NCBI GenBank assembly: GCA_023667145.1
Contig: JAMPAQ010000006.1
Span: 1-37,812 of the forward strand
Direction: 5' to 3'
Source of the DNA: Pseudoflavonifractor sp.
GTDB taxonomy: Bacteria; Bacteroidota; Bacteroidia; Bacteroidales; Muribaculaceae
Length of the DNA stretch: 37,812 nt
Shown here: one piece after another, positions 1 through 6,490 of the stretch
How the letters are laid out: each line of letters begins with the position of its first letter
How positions within the stretch are numbered: position 1 is the stretch's first letter
Made by a program: the position numbers and the translations under genes
Notes under the pieces: model-generated
What the model was told of the DNA's origin: nothing
Seen by the model: only the letters and a program-made list of their open reading frames with translations
Database searches by the model: none

Positions 1-45
1 ACAATGCCGGCACCGAAATTCAAGAAAGATAAACGAAGCAAGTAA
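1..45 (+). CDS. C-terminal end of an unidentified protein (partial)
   Basis: The window opens inside a reading frame whose last 14 codons (TMPAPKFKKDKRSK) end in TAA at 43-45. The tail is rich in lysine and arginine. A strong intrinsic terminator follows 21 bases later, which fits the end of a real plus-strand gene. Basic tails of this sort occur on nucleic-acid-binding proteins such as helicases or HU-like proteins, but 14 residues are too few to name a family, so no function is assigned. Confidence 0.4.
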   Translation, partial: TMPAPKFKKDKRSK

Positions 46-66
46 TCACTATTGCACGAACCCATA

Positions 67-106
67 AAAGGAGCGTTGTCGGAAGTCATCCCGGCAGCGT
101 TCCTTT
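67..106 (+). terminator. Intrinsic terminator of the upstream partial gene
   Basis: A 16-bp stem (67-82 with 91-106) closes with only A-U, G-C and G-U pairs around a short loop. The 3' arm ends CCTTT and is followed by CTCA. The hairpin ends the transcript of the gene that stops at position 45. Confidence 0.75.
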
Positions 107-155
107 CTCAATATTGTTGATGAAAATCTTAATCGAAAGAGGAATTTCTTTTCTC

Positions 156-304
156 GTGTCAACTCGGTGTCAACCGGAAAAATTTCAGATGCCCAACCGA
201 GGTGTGTTAAACTTTGTTAAAGTTTTCAGATTCGATTCATTCAGCACGATAAAATAGGGTATAAATTAGCGTAAAATTGAGGTCGGTTGACATACGGTTG
301 ACAC
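156..304. repeat. Paired GTGTCAAC repeats in inverted arrangement
   Basis: GTGTCAAC occurs twice in direct orientation at 156-163 and 167-174. The complementary GTTGAC motif occurs twice at 286-291 and 297-302. As a whole, 156-176 and 284-304 form an imperfect inverted repeat with about 17 of 21 positions matching, separated by roughly 107 bases. The layout resembles paired binding sites for a recombinase or regulator; the function is inferred only from pattern. Confidence 0.5.
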
Positions 305-315
305 GGGCTGAATGC

Positions 316-353
316 AAAAATCGCAAGTAGTTGTAAATTAACTACCTGCGATT
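316..353 (-). terminator. Intrinsic terminator of tRNA-Leu
   Basis: On the minus strand a stem of seven plus six base pairs, interrupted by one mismatch (347-353 with 319-325, and 340-345 with 327-332), is followed by a run of five T. It lies just downstream of the tRNA-Leu 3' end. Confidence 0.75.
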
Positions 354-361
354 GAAATGGG

Positions 362-442
362 TGCCCAGAACAGGACTCGAACCTGCACGCCTTGCAGCAC
401 TCGCACCTGAAACGAGCGCGTCTACCATTCCGCCACCTGGGC
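362..442 (-). tRNA. tRNA-Leu (anticodon CAG)
   Basis: The minus strand folds as a long-variable-arm tRNA. The acceptor arm GCCCAGG pairs with TCTGGGC. The anticodon stem CTCGT/GCGAG encloses the loop TTCAGGT, giving anticodon CAG. A long variable arm and a T arm with loop TTCGAGT follow. The discriminator base is A and CCA is not encoded directly after it. It decodes CUG leucine codons. A consensus promoter lies just upstream and a terminator just downstream, so it is a single-gene unit. Confidence 0.95.
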
Positions 443-452
443 TTTGCGTCTG

Positions 453-484
453 CAAAGGTAGCAACAATTTGTCGACAATGCAAA
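453..484 (-). promoter_or_regulatory. Bacteroidetes promoter of tRNA-Leu
   Basis: On the minus strand TTTG (481-484) is followed after 20 bases by TACCTTTG (453-460), ten bases before the tRNA 5' end. This matches the Bacteroidetes primary sigma factor consensus TTTG/TAnnTTTG and is nearly the same -7 box as that of the tRNA-Gly at the right end of the window. Confidence 0.8.
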
Positions 485-521
485 CGTTTTTGAGATATTT
501 TTTTTTGCCCTACTCTCAACA

Positions 522-548
522 AGGGTAGGTTCAACTGGCAAGTGCAAA
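522..548. repeat. 27-bp direct repeat, left copy (IS30 element end)
   Basis: Identical to 1010-1036. It covers the transposase stop codon (531-533, minus strand), as is common for terminal repeats of IS30-family elements. Confidence 0.75.
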
Positions 549-1012
549 ATTATCGATTTGTTTGAAGAATTCGTCTTTCGGGGTTGAAAAACCGAGTCTT
601 TTTCGAGGTCTGAGGTTCAATTTCCGCCCCACATTGCGGATATATTCATCAGAAAAGTCATTGAAGTTTGATTTTTTAGGGATGTATTGTCGGATCAGCT
701 TGTTGACATTCTCAACAGCGCCTTTCTGCCATGGACAGTAGCTGTCTGCAAAGTACACCCTCACCTCCGGCAGGCCTTTCACAGTGAGTCCTGCCGTTAT
801 GTCGAGGTGTGCAGCGAACTCGCTGCCATTGTCCGTCGTGATGGTTCTCAGATATTTGCGATAGGCGAACAGCTGCCGGACCACCACTCTCGCCAACGGC
901 TTGGCTTTCTTCCCTTGCTTGAGGCGCTCAAGAAGGACAAAGCCGGTCAGCCGGTCGAGGAGCACAAGGATTGCATGACCGTAAGAGTCGACAACCAGGT
1001 CCATCTCCCAGG
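531..1012 (-). pseudogene. IS30-family transposase, C-terminal fragment
   Basis: The translated fragment of about 160 residues starts at the core-domain motif WEMDLVVDSYGHA (first catalytic Asp). It continues with TTDNGSEFAAH (second catalytic Asp) and PWQKGAVENVNKLIRQYIPK with the catalytic Glu, then the family-typical NLRPRKRLGFSTPKD tail. These are the DDE catalytic signatures of IS30 transposases, whose full length is usually well over 300 residues. The N-terminal helix-turn-helix half is missing. An open frame continues upstream to 1130, but that part reads through the direct repeat and the methyltransferase fragment and is not transposase. It is probably inactive. Confidence 0.8.
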
Positions 1013-1036
1013 GTAGGTTCAACTGGCAAGTGCAAA
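1010..1036. repeat. 27-bp direct repeat, right copy
   Basis: Identical to 522-548 and in the same orientation. It marks the junction between the transposase fragment and the methyltransferase fragment. Confidence 0.75.
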
Positions 1037-1567
1037 TACCGATTATTGAATTCCAGGTCAAGATAGTTAATCCACACAGGGGAGAGCAGATTATTGACCC
1101 GACATCAGGAATAGCTGATTTTCTTTCCATATCGTATGTGAATTCCGACTCCGCTTTAAGCGACGAAAATGTCTATGGTGTTGACAATGATACTCAGATG
1201 GTCATGTTGGCGCAGCTTAATATGCTGCTGAATGGAGACGGAAATGCCAAGCTGTATCATAAACCAGATAAAGGTTCAATAATATGGAAGTTTGACGATA
1301 GGGGGGCTTGGTGGAACTTAATCCAGACTTCAATCAGGCAGGCAATTGGGACACATGGCCTGATGAGACCAAACTTAAGAAATTTGATGTGGTGTTGACG
1401 AATCCTCCCTTTGGCGAGGACCGTGCTTTCCAACCACGTGATGAGTCGGACAGACGTGCGATAGAGTGTCATGATCTGTGGTCACTGTACGGCGGTAAGA
1501 GAATTGACCTGGGTGTAGTGCTTTTGGAAAATGCTTATCGGATATTGGATGTTAACGGACGTATGTG
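1037..1567 (+). pseudogene. Type I restriction-modification methyltransferase (HsdM-like) internal fragment, frameshifted
   Basis: Two successive plus-strand frames join into one N6-adenine methyltransferase segment. The first frame reads INPHRGEQ-like sequence and a degraded SAM-binding motif I (DPTSGIADFL, where the family has DPACGTGGFL). The second reads KFDVVLTNPPFGEDRAF, the catalytic NPPF motif IV, and later GVVLLENAYRILDVNGRM. The frames switch at a run of six G at 1301-1306; one more G would restore a continuous frame. Similarity stops at about 1565, where tilS sequence begins. Start, specificity-interaction region and C-terminus are absent, and no hsdS or hsdR is nearby. Confidence 0.75.
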
Positions 1568-2893
1568 GGGCAGTGCCTTTATGGCGATGGCGCGGCGTGT
1601 GGTGGGGGTGATGGGATAGTGGCGCGAGGTGCGGTGGCCTATGACCCAGAGGATGGTGCCATCGCGGGTCAGTAGCCACGTGCGGTCTTTTTCGGGCAAG
1701 GAGAGGTGGGCGTCGCTGAATATGTCGCTGACGAGGCGTGTTCCTCTCATGCCGAATGGAGATAGGCGGTCGCCGTCGCGCCAGTGACGTAACATGAAAC
1801 GTGGATTTCCATCAAGCACGCTTGCATCGAGATAGAGTGTTGAGCAGTCAAACTCTAACCGCATCCCGGGTGTGTAGTCAAATTGTCTGACCGATAGATT
1901 GATGGGGTAGGAGATGTCGGCGGTCAGGTCGATGGTGTATTCCAGGTCTCGGTCGATGGTGTCGCGGCGCGATAGCAGCAGTTGTCCGCAGTTTGTCACA
2001 GCGACGTAGTCGGTGGTGGGAAATTGCCGCCCTGATAGGTCGGAGGATGCAAGGATGTCGGATGATTGGGTGGCGTTGAATCCATAGCCGCGAAGCAGTT
2101 CGGTCAACACTGCGGCGGCATGTGGCTCGTTGTCGCGTAGCGCGATGAGGTTGATTGTGTCGCCATTGATGTACCGTTGGCGGCAGAGGGAGATGTAGTC
2201 GTCCATCAGGTCGCGATTGTCGGTGAGATGGCTCATTGTGTTGCCGATTGTCTTTGCTGCGCCGGGAAACTCACGTTCAATCGTGGGGAGGATTATGTTG
2301 CGCAACTTGTTGCGGCGGTAGTCGTTTGAGAGGTTGGAACTGTCGGTGACATACGTCAAACTGCGGGCATCGAGATAGGCCAATATCTCATCACGTGAGA
2401 CGCAGAGGAGTGGCCGGATGATGTCATCGCGTCGCGGACGCATCCCGGTGAGTCCGGCTATACCCGTGCTACGCAGGAGGTTGAGGAAGAATGTCTCGAT
2501 GTTGTCATCGCGGTGATGGGCCACGGCCACTGCATCTGCTTCCATGTCCCGCCGCAGTTGCTCAAACCACTCATATCGCAGCTCGCGTGCAGCCATCTCG
2601 ATGGAGATTCCTCTCACGGTGGCATGACCGGTGGTGTCAAAATGCTTGACGTGACACTCCACGCCGAGATGCCTGGCTGTCGTGACAGCGTGAAGCCTGT
2701 CACGCTCCGACTCCTCGCCGCGGAGGTGGAAGTCACAGTGGGCGGCTGTGCACCTGTAGCCGAGGGCCGTCAGGACGGCGAGCAGCGCCACGGAATCGGC
2801 TCCCCCGCTGAGGGCGACGATGACATGGCTGTCGTGGCCAATCGGGCAATTGTCGGCGATGTATCGCGCCACTTTTGTCTCAAAATCACTCAT
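1535..2893 (-). CDS. tilS: tRNA(Ile)-lysidine synthase TilS
   Basis: TilS uses ATP and lysine to convert C34 of the CAU-anticodon tRNA-Ile to lysidine, so that it reads AUA codons as isoleucine. The N-terminal PP-loop motif SGGADS is at residues 29-34, followed by the N-type ATP pyrophosphatase fold (AHHRDDNIETFFLNLLRSTG) and a C-terminal TilS substrate-binding region (MLRHWRDGDRLSPFGMRG). The length of 452 residues is normal for the phylum. The last ten codons (1538-1567) overlap the antisense of the methyltransferase fragment, so the native C-terminal tail appears to have been replaced. A TAATTTTG box ends only seven bases before the ATG, so the mRNA may be almost leaderless. It is transcribed divergently from bioB. 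Confidence 0.93.
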   Translation of the reverse strand: MSDFETKVARYIADNCPIGHDSHVIVALSGGADSVALLAVLTALGYRCTAAHCDFHLRGEESERDRLHAVTTARHLGVECHVKHFDTTGHATVRGISIEMAARELRYEWFEQLRRDMEADAVAVAHHRDDNIETFFLNLLRSTGIAGLTGMRPRRDDIIRPLLCVSRDEILAYLDARSLTYVTDSSNLSNDYRRNKLRNIILPTIEREFPGAAKTIGNTMSHLTDNRDLMDDYISLCRQRYINGDTINLIALRDNEPHAAAVLTELLRGYGFNATQSSDILASSDLSGRQFPTTDYVAVTNCGQLLLSRRDTIDRDLEYTIDLTADISYPINLSVRQFDYTPGMRLEFDCSTLYLDASVLDGNPRFMLRHWRDGDRLSPFGMRGTRLVSDIFSDAHLSLPEKDRTWLLTRDGTILWVIGHRTSRHYPITPTTRRAIAIKALPHIRPLTSNIR

Positions 2894-2900
2894 GACGTTG

Positions 2901-2908
2901 CAAAATTA
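2901..2908 (-). promoter_or_regulatory. -7 box of the tilS promoter
   Basis: TAATTTTG on the minus strand fits TAnnTTTG. No clear -33 TTG is seen about 20 bases upstream. The box ends seven bases before the tilS start codon, implying a very short 5' leader. Confidence 0.5.
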
Positions 2909-2951
2909 TAAAAATATACCGTCGTCGCGTGTCGGGTATACCTAAAATATC

Positions 2952-2959
2952 TACATTTG
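2952..2959 (+). promoter_or_regulatory. -7 box of the bioB promoter
   Basis: TACATTTG matches TAnnTTTG and lies 20 bases before the ATG at 2980. This argues against using the GTG at 2929 as the start, because that codon would lie upstream of the transcription start. A -33 element is not obvious. Confidence 0.55.
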
Positions 2960-2979
2960 CACACAAATCCAATCATAAC

Positions 2980-3936
2980 ATGCTTGAGCGATTGAAACAA
3001 AAAGCGCTGAGAGGTGAGGACGTGACTGTGGACGAAGCGTTGGAGCTGAATGCCCGTTACACGACTGACGAACTCGCCGATGCGGCAGATGATATAAGAG
3101 TCAAATGGTGTGGCGATGTCATCGACACATGTTCCATAGTCAACGCACGGTCGGGCCTGTGTGGCGAGGACTGCAAATGGTGTGCCCAGTCGCGTCACTA
3201 TGCCACCGGGGTCGACCGCTATGAGCGTGTGTCGGCTGATGACGCAGTGGGTGATGCCTTGCATAATGAAGCCAATGGCGTGAAGCGCTACTCGCTTGTC
3301 ACGAGCGGGCGGCGGGTGACGGCCAATGACATGCCATATTTCTGCTCGATATACCGCGAGATAGCGGACAGGTCTGATATATATCTGTGCGCGTCGATGG
3401 GTCTGCTTGACCGCGATGGTCTGTTGGCCTTAAAAGATGCCAGGGTCAAGCGCTATCACTGCAATCTTGAGGCTTCGGACGATTATTTCAACACGCTGTG
3501 TTCCACTCACAGCCATGCCGACAAACTGCGTACCATTGCAATGGCGCGTGAGGTGGGGCTGGAGATTTGCTGTGGCGGCATCATCGGCATGGGCGAGAGC
3601 ATGAGACAGCGTCTTGAGCTTGCGCGCGAGTGTGGTGAGACCGGGGCTGTGTCAGTCCCGATAAACATATTGAATCCGTTTCCCGGGACTCCGTTGGAGG
3701 ACATGCCGCTGATCAGTGAGGACGAGATAGTGAGGACAGTGGCCCTGTTCAGATTTATGCTGCCAAAGTTGACCCTGCGGTTTGCCGGTGGCCGAAAGAG
3801 ACTCTCGTCCAACGCGGTAGCGCGGATACTCCGGGGCGGTATGAACGGCGTGCTTGTAGGCGACATGCTCAACAGCGTCGGCAACAACATAGCTCGCGAC
3901 CGGCAACTGTTTGAGTCGCTCGGCTACCGAGAGTGA
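2980..3936 (+). CDS. bioB: Biotin synthase BioB
   Basis: BioB is a radical-SAM enzyme that inserts sulfur into dethiobiotin, the last step of biotin synthesis. The cluster-binding motif CGEDCKWC (Cys 61, 65 and 68 from this start) is the CxxxCxxC signature. Other hallmarks are YSLVTSGRR, the SMGLLDRDGL region, YHCNLEAS, GGIIGMGES and the C-terminal RFAGGRKRLSS motif that supplies the arginine ligand of the second cluster. At 318 residues it is of usual length. The ATG at 2980 is preferred because the promoter -7 box sits at 2952-2959. No other bio genes lie in the window, so it stands alone, divergent from tilS. Confidence 0.95.
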   Translation: MLERLKQKALRGEDVTVDEALELNARYTTDELADAADDIRVKWCGDVIDTCSIVNARSGLCGEDCKWCAQSRHYATGVDRYERVSADDAVGDALHNEANGVKRYSLVTSGRRVTANDMPYFCSIYREIADRSDIYLCASMGLLDRDGLLALKDARVKRYHCNLEASDDYFNTLCSTHSHADKLRTIAMAREVGLEICCGGIIGMGESMRQRLELARECGETGAVSVPINILNPFPGTPLEDMPLISEDEIVRTVALFRFMLPKLTLRFAGGRKRLSSNAVARILRGGMNGVLVGDMLNSVGNNIARDRQLFESLGYRE

Positions 3937-4011
3937 GCGCGGCAGCGACGGTGATGTCGGCCCTCTGTCTAATAATAAACGGAAAGGGGTGGGTGATTTG
4001 AGGAAATTTTG

Positions 4012-4019
4012 TAATTTTG
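4012..4019 (+). promoter_or_regulatory. -7 box of the pheS-nth promoter
   Basis: TAATTTTG lies 28 bases before the pheS ATG and is followed by C, as in most -7 boxes here. No good -33 match is visible. Confidence 0.5.
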
Positions 4020-4047
4020 CATCGGTTAATTAGATACACACATCGCG

Positions 4048-5067
4048 ATGTTAGATAAGATAAACGAACTGAAAGCCCGCATCGAGGGGCTTCAGGCCAA
4101 GGATGCAGCCGAGGTCGAGGCCCTGCGTATAAAATATCTGAGTAAGAAAGGTGAGGTGTCGTTGTTGTTCAACGACTTCCGTAATGTTGTCGCCGAGCAA
4201 AAGAGGGCGATAGGCCAGCAGCTCAACGAACTCAAGGCACTCGCCACCGAGAAGATAAACTCACTTCGGGAGAGTCTTGCCGACAGCGGCAGCGCCGAGG
4301 AGATGCCCGACCTCACACGGAGTGCGTCGCCCATGAGACTCGGCACACGTCACCCGCTGTCGCTCGTACGCCAGGAGATAATAGATATATTTGCTCGCCT
4401 CGGGTTTACGGTTGCCGAGGGCCCCGAGATTGAGGATGACTGGCATGTGTTCTCGTCGCTCAACTTTGCCGCCGACCATCCGGCCCGCGACATGCAGGAC
4501 ACGTTCTTCATACAGCGTAATCCCGATGTGCTGCTGCGTACCCACACCTCGTCGGTACAGACCCGCGTCATGGAGCGCCAGCGGCCGCCGATACGCATTA
4601 TATGCCCCGGGCGTGTGTATCGCAACGAGGCCATCTCGGCCCGTGCCCACTGCTTCTTCCATCAGGTCGAGGCTCTTTATGTGGATAAGAACGTGTCGTT
4701 TGCCGACCTGCGTCAGACACTGATGTATTTTGCCAAGGAGATGTTTGGCGAGGATACCCGCATCCGCCTTCGCCCCAGCTATTTCCCATTCACTGAGCCA
4801 TCAGCCGAGATGGACATCTCGTGCAACCTTTGTGGGGGAGAGGGATGCTCGTTCTGCAAGCATACGGGATGGGTTGAGATTCTCGGATGCGGTATGGTTG
4901 ACCCCAATGTGCTTGAGGCATGTGGAATAGACTCGAAAGTCTACTCGGGATTTGCCCTCGGTATGGGCATCGAGCGTATCACCAACTTGAAATATCAAGT
5001 CAAGGACTTGAGAATGTTCTCGGAGAATGATACACGTTTCCTTGAGGAATTTACATCGGCTCACTGA
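4048..5067 (+). CDS. pheS: Phenylalanine--tRNA ligase alpha subunit PheS
   Basis: This is the catalytic subunit of the alpha2-beta2 enzyme that charges tRNA-Phe. An N-terminal coiled coil (about residues 1-85) binds tRNA. The class II aminoacyl-tRNA synthetase core follows: HPLSLVRQEIIDIF, GPEIEDDWHVFSSLNF, DMQDTFFI, motif 2 around RPPIRIICPGRVYRNE, and motif 3 GFALGMGIERI near the C-terminus. A four-cysteine insertion (CNLCGGEGCSFC) precedes HTGWVEILGCGMV; such zinc-knuckle-like loops occur in bacterial PheS. At 339 residues it is complete. pheT is not adjacent. nth follows after 14 bases and is probably cotranscribed. Confidence 0.96.
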   Translation: MLDKINELKARIEGLQAKDAAEVEALRIKYLSKKGEVSLLFNDFRNVVAEQKRAIGQQLNELKALATEKINSLRESLADSGSAEEMPDLTRSASPMRLGTRHPLSLVRQEIIDIFARLGFTVAEGPEIEDDWHVFSSLNFAADHPARDMQDTFFIQRNPDVLLRTHTSSVQTRVMERQRPPIRIICPGRVYRNEAISARAHCFFHQVEALYVDKNVSFADLRQTLMYFAKEMFGEDTRIRLRPSYFPFTEPSAEMDISCNLCGGEGCSFCKHTGWVEILGCGMVDPNVLEACGIDSKVYSGFALGMGIERITNLKYQVKDLRMFSENDTRFLEEFTSAH

Positions 5068-5081
5068 CAACACGGCGACTG

Positions 5082-5732
5082 ATGACTGTTAAGGAGCGGT
5101 ATGCGCGGGTGATTGAGTGGTTCAAGGCCGTCAGGCCGGTGGCCGAGACCGAGTTGCACTATGAGAATCCCTATCAGCTACTCGTCGCCGTGATATTGTC
5201 GGCCCAATGTACCGACAAGAGGGTCAATCTCATCACCCCCGCGCTGTTTGAGGCTTATCCGACAGCCGAGGCTATGGCTTCCGCTACCCAGGATGATATT
5301 TTCGGGTATATCCGTTCTTGCTCCTATCCCAACAACAAGGCGCGGTCATTGGCCGGAATGGCGCGGATGCTTGTGGAGCAGTATGGGGGTGAGGTGCCCG
5401 ACAGTATGGAGGAATTGCTCAAGATACCGGGAGTGGGACGTAAGACCGCCAATGTGATGCTGTCGGTTGTGTTCAACCGCGCCGCGATGGCCGTCGATAC
5501 CCACGTATTCCGCGTCAGCGAGCGCATAGGACTCACGACCAATTCCAAGAATCCGCTTGAGACCGAGCGCACCCTGTGCAAGTATATCCCCGAGGAGGTC
5601 ATACCGACGGCTCATCACTGGCTGATACTCCATGGACGGTATGTGTGCAAGGCCCGCCGTCCCGACTGTCTGAACTGCGGCCTCACCGATGTTTGCCGCT
5701 ATTACCGCAAGGAGATGAAAGGGAAATCGTGA
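5082..5732 (+). CDS. nth: Endonuclease III (DNA glycosylase/AP lyase) Nth
   Basis: Nth removes oxidised pyrimidines and cleaves at abasic sites in base-excision repair. The helix-hairpin-helix LLKIPGVGRKTANVML carries the catalytic Lys 121, and Asp 139 lies in AVDTHVFRV. The C-terminal four cysteines (189, 196, 199 and 205; spacing C-x6-C-x2-C-x5-C) bind the [4Fe-4S] cluster. At 216 residues it has typical length. It lies 14 bases after pheS, so it is likely the second gene of that operon, and it faces the convergent rubrerythrin gene across a shared hairpin terminator. Confidence 0.96.
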   Translation: MTVKERYARVIEWFKAVRPVAETELHYENPYQLLVAVILSAQCTDKRVNLITPALFEAYPTAEAMASATQDDIFGYIRSCSYPNNKARSLAGMARMLVEQYGGEVPDSMEELLKIPGVGRKTANVMLSVVFNRAAMAVDTHVFRVSERIGLTTNSKNPLETERTLCKYIPEEVIPTAHHWLILHGRYVCKARRPDCLNCGLTDVCRYYRKEMKGKS

Positions 5733-5761
5733 TGGCAGTGTTGTGGCTTGGATAATGAAAA

Positions 5762-5794
5762 CGGGCTTTGTCCTCATGTGGAGGTCAAAGCCCG
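5762..5794 (-). terminator. Intrinsic terminator between nth and rubrerythrin
   Basis: CGGGCTTTG (5762-5770) pairs perfectly with CAAAGCCCG (5786-5794), and the inner CCTC/GAGG extends the stem. On the minus strand it is followed by TTTTC, so it best serves the rubrerythrin transcript. It may also stop the pheS-nth transcript. Confidence 0.8.
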
Positions 5795-5828
5795 CTCGCC
5801 TTCTTATGTAGTACTTAACCGTAATCTA

Positions 5829-6371
5829 TCAATAGTTCTGTGCCTCAATCTCGTAGTAAGCCTGAGAATGCTTGCAGACGGGGCAGATGTTGGGTGCTTT
5901 CTTGCCGACGATGATGTGGCCGCAATTCATGCACTGCCAGATGCGGTCGTCGTCGCGTGAGAACACGATGCCCTCCTCGATGTTGTTCAACAGCTTGCGG
6001 TAGCGCTCCTCGTGGGTCTTCTCAATCTTGCCGACCATCTCAAACAGCTTGGCGATGGCGGTGAATCCCTCCTCGTAAGCCTCCTTGGCAAACTTGTCGT
6101 ACATGTCTGTCCACTCATAGTGCTCGCCGGCGGCGGCATCAACGAGGTTGACAGTTGTATCGGGCATCTCGCCACCGTGGAGCAGCTTGAACCAGATTTT
6201 GGCATGAGCCTTCTCGTTGTGGGCGGTCTCGGCAAACAGGTCGCCTATCTGCTCATACCCGTCCTTCTTTGCCTTCTTAGCATAAAATGAATACTTTGTA
6301 AAAGCCTGCGACTCTCCCGCAAGCGCCTCGCGCAAGTTTTGCTGTGTCTTGCTTCCTTCTAACTCTTTCAT
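5829..6371 (-). CDS. rbr: Rubrerythrin
   Basis: Rubrerythrin is a cytoplasmic non-haem diiron peroxidase that reduces hydrogen peroxide and protects anaerobes. The N-terminal four-helix ferritin-like domain shows the iron-ligand helices ([53 protein letters not shown]). The C-terminal rubredoxin domain has CMNCGH and CPVCKH. The length of 180 residues is typical. The divergent promoter region contains a perfect 19-bp palindrome (6457-6475) that overlaps its -7 box, suggesting regulation by a dimeric repressor or peroxide sensor. The gene is monocistronic with its own terminator. Confidence 0.96.
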   Translation of the reverse strand: MKELEGSKTQQNLREALAGESQAFTKYSFYAKKAKKDGYEQIGDLFAETAHNEKAHAKIWFKLLHGGEMPDTTVNLVDAAAGEHYEWTDMYDKFAKEAYEEGFTAIAKLFEMVGKIEKTHEERYRKLLNNIEEGIVFSRDDDRIWQCMNCGHIIVGKKAPNICPVCKHSQAYYEIEAQNY

Positions 6372-6456
6372 AATGGATAGTTGAAATGGATTTGTTGCTA
6401 TTGTTGTAGGTTAAACAGATGACCACCCATTTTGTTCAATTTTCTGTCTCGGTTGC

Positions 6457-6475
6457 ACAATAACAAAGTTATTGT
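6457..6475. promoter_or_regulatory. Palindromic operator candidate between rubrerythrin and TRIC genes
   Basis: ACAATAACAAAGTTATTGT is a perfect 8-3-8 inverted repeat. It covers the minus-strand -7 box of rubrerythrin (TAACTTTG, 6464-6471) and lies in the spacer of the plus-strand promoter (TTG 6453-6455, TACTTTTG 6476-6483). The size and AT-rich symmetry resemble Fur/PerR-family boxes, though it does not match their textbook consensus. A bound dimer would block both promoters. Confidence 0.6.
6464..6471 (-). promoter_or_regulatory. -7 box of the rubrerythrin promoter
   Basis: TAACTTTG on the minus strand matches TAnnTTTG about 93 bases upstream of the rubrerythrin ATG. It is embedded in the 19-bp palindrome. 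No clear -33 element is present, as might fit an activator-dependent promoter. Confidence 0.5.
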
Positions 6476-6490
6476 TACTTTTGTAATGGA

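Larger units (their letters stand above)
46..361. other. Intergenic region between partial gene and tRNA-Leu
   Basis: No convincing protein gene lies in these 316 bases. They hold the terminator of the upstream gene, two clusters of GTGTCAAC-type repeats (156-176 and 284-304), a 7-bp inverted repeat (AAACTTT/AAAGTTT, 209-225) and the tRNA terminator. The stretch is more AT-rich than its neighbours. The repeats next to a tRNA gene are reminiscent of integrative-element attachment regions, but no integrase gene is visible. Confidence 0.5.
522..1036 (-). mobile_element. Truncated IS30-family insertion sequence
   Basis: The segment holds the 3' part of an IS30-type transposase, running leftwards, and is bounded by two direct copies of the same 27-bp sequence (522-548 and 1010-1036). 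The left copy sits where the terminal repeat of the element should be, because the transposase stop codon lies inside it. The right copy has the same orientation rather than the inverted one expected of the opposite end, and abuts the transposase frame in mid-domain. The 5' half of the element, including the DNA-binding region, is gone, so it cannot be autonomous. Confidence 0.75.
6453..6483 (+). promoter_or_regulatory. Promoter of the TRIC-GtrA genes
   Basis: TTG (6453-6455), a 20-base spacer and TACTTTTG (6476-6483) give a good Bacteroidetes promoter. The -7 box ends only seven bases before the ATG at 6491, so the transcript would be leaderless or nearly so. Confidence 0.6.

Noticed and set aside
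209..225. Short AAACTTT/AAAGTTT inverted repeat
   Set aside because: AT-rich 7-bp arms are expected by chance in such sequence and nothing ties it to a gene.
1037..1130. 5' extension of the IS30 transposase frame
   Set aside because: The frame remains open through the direct repeat into the methyltransferase remnant, but this portion has no transposase similarity.
2513..2911. Open plus-strand frame of 132 codons inside tilS
   Set aside because: It is antisense to the well-conserved PP-loop region of tilS and has no recognisable protein features.
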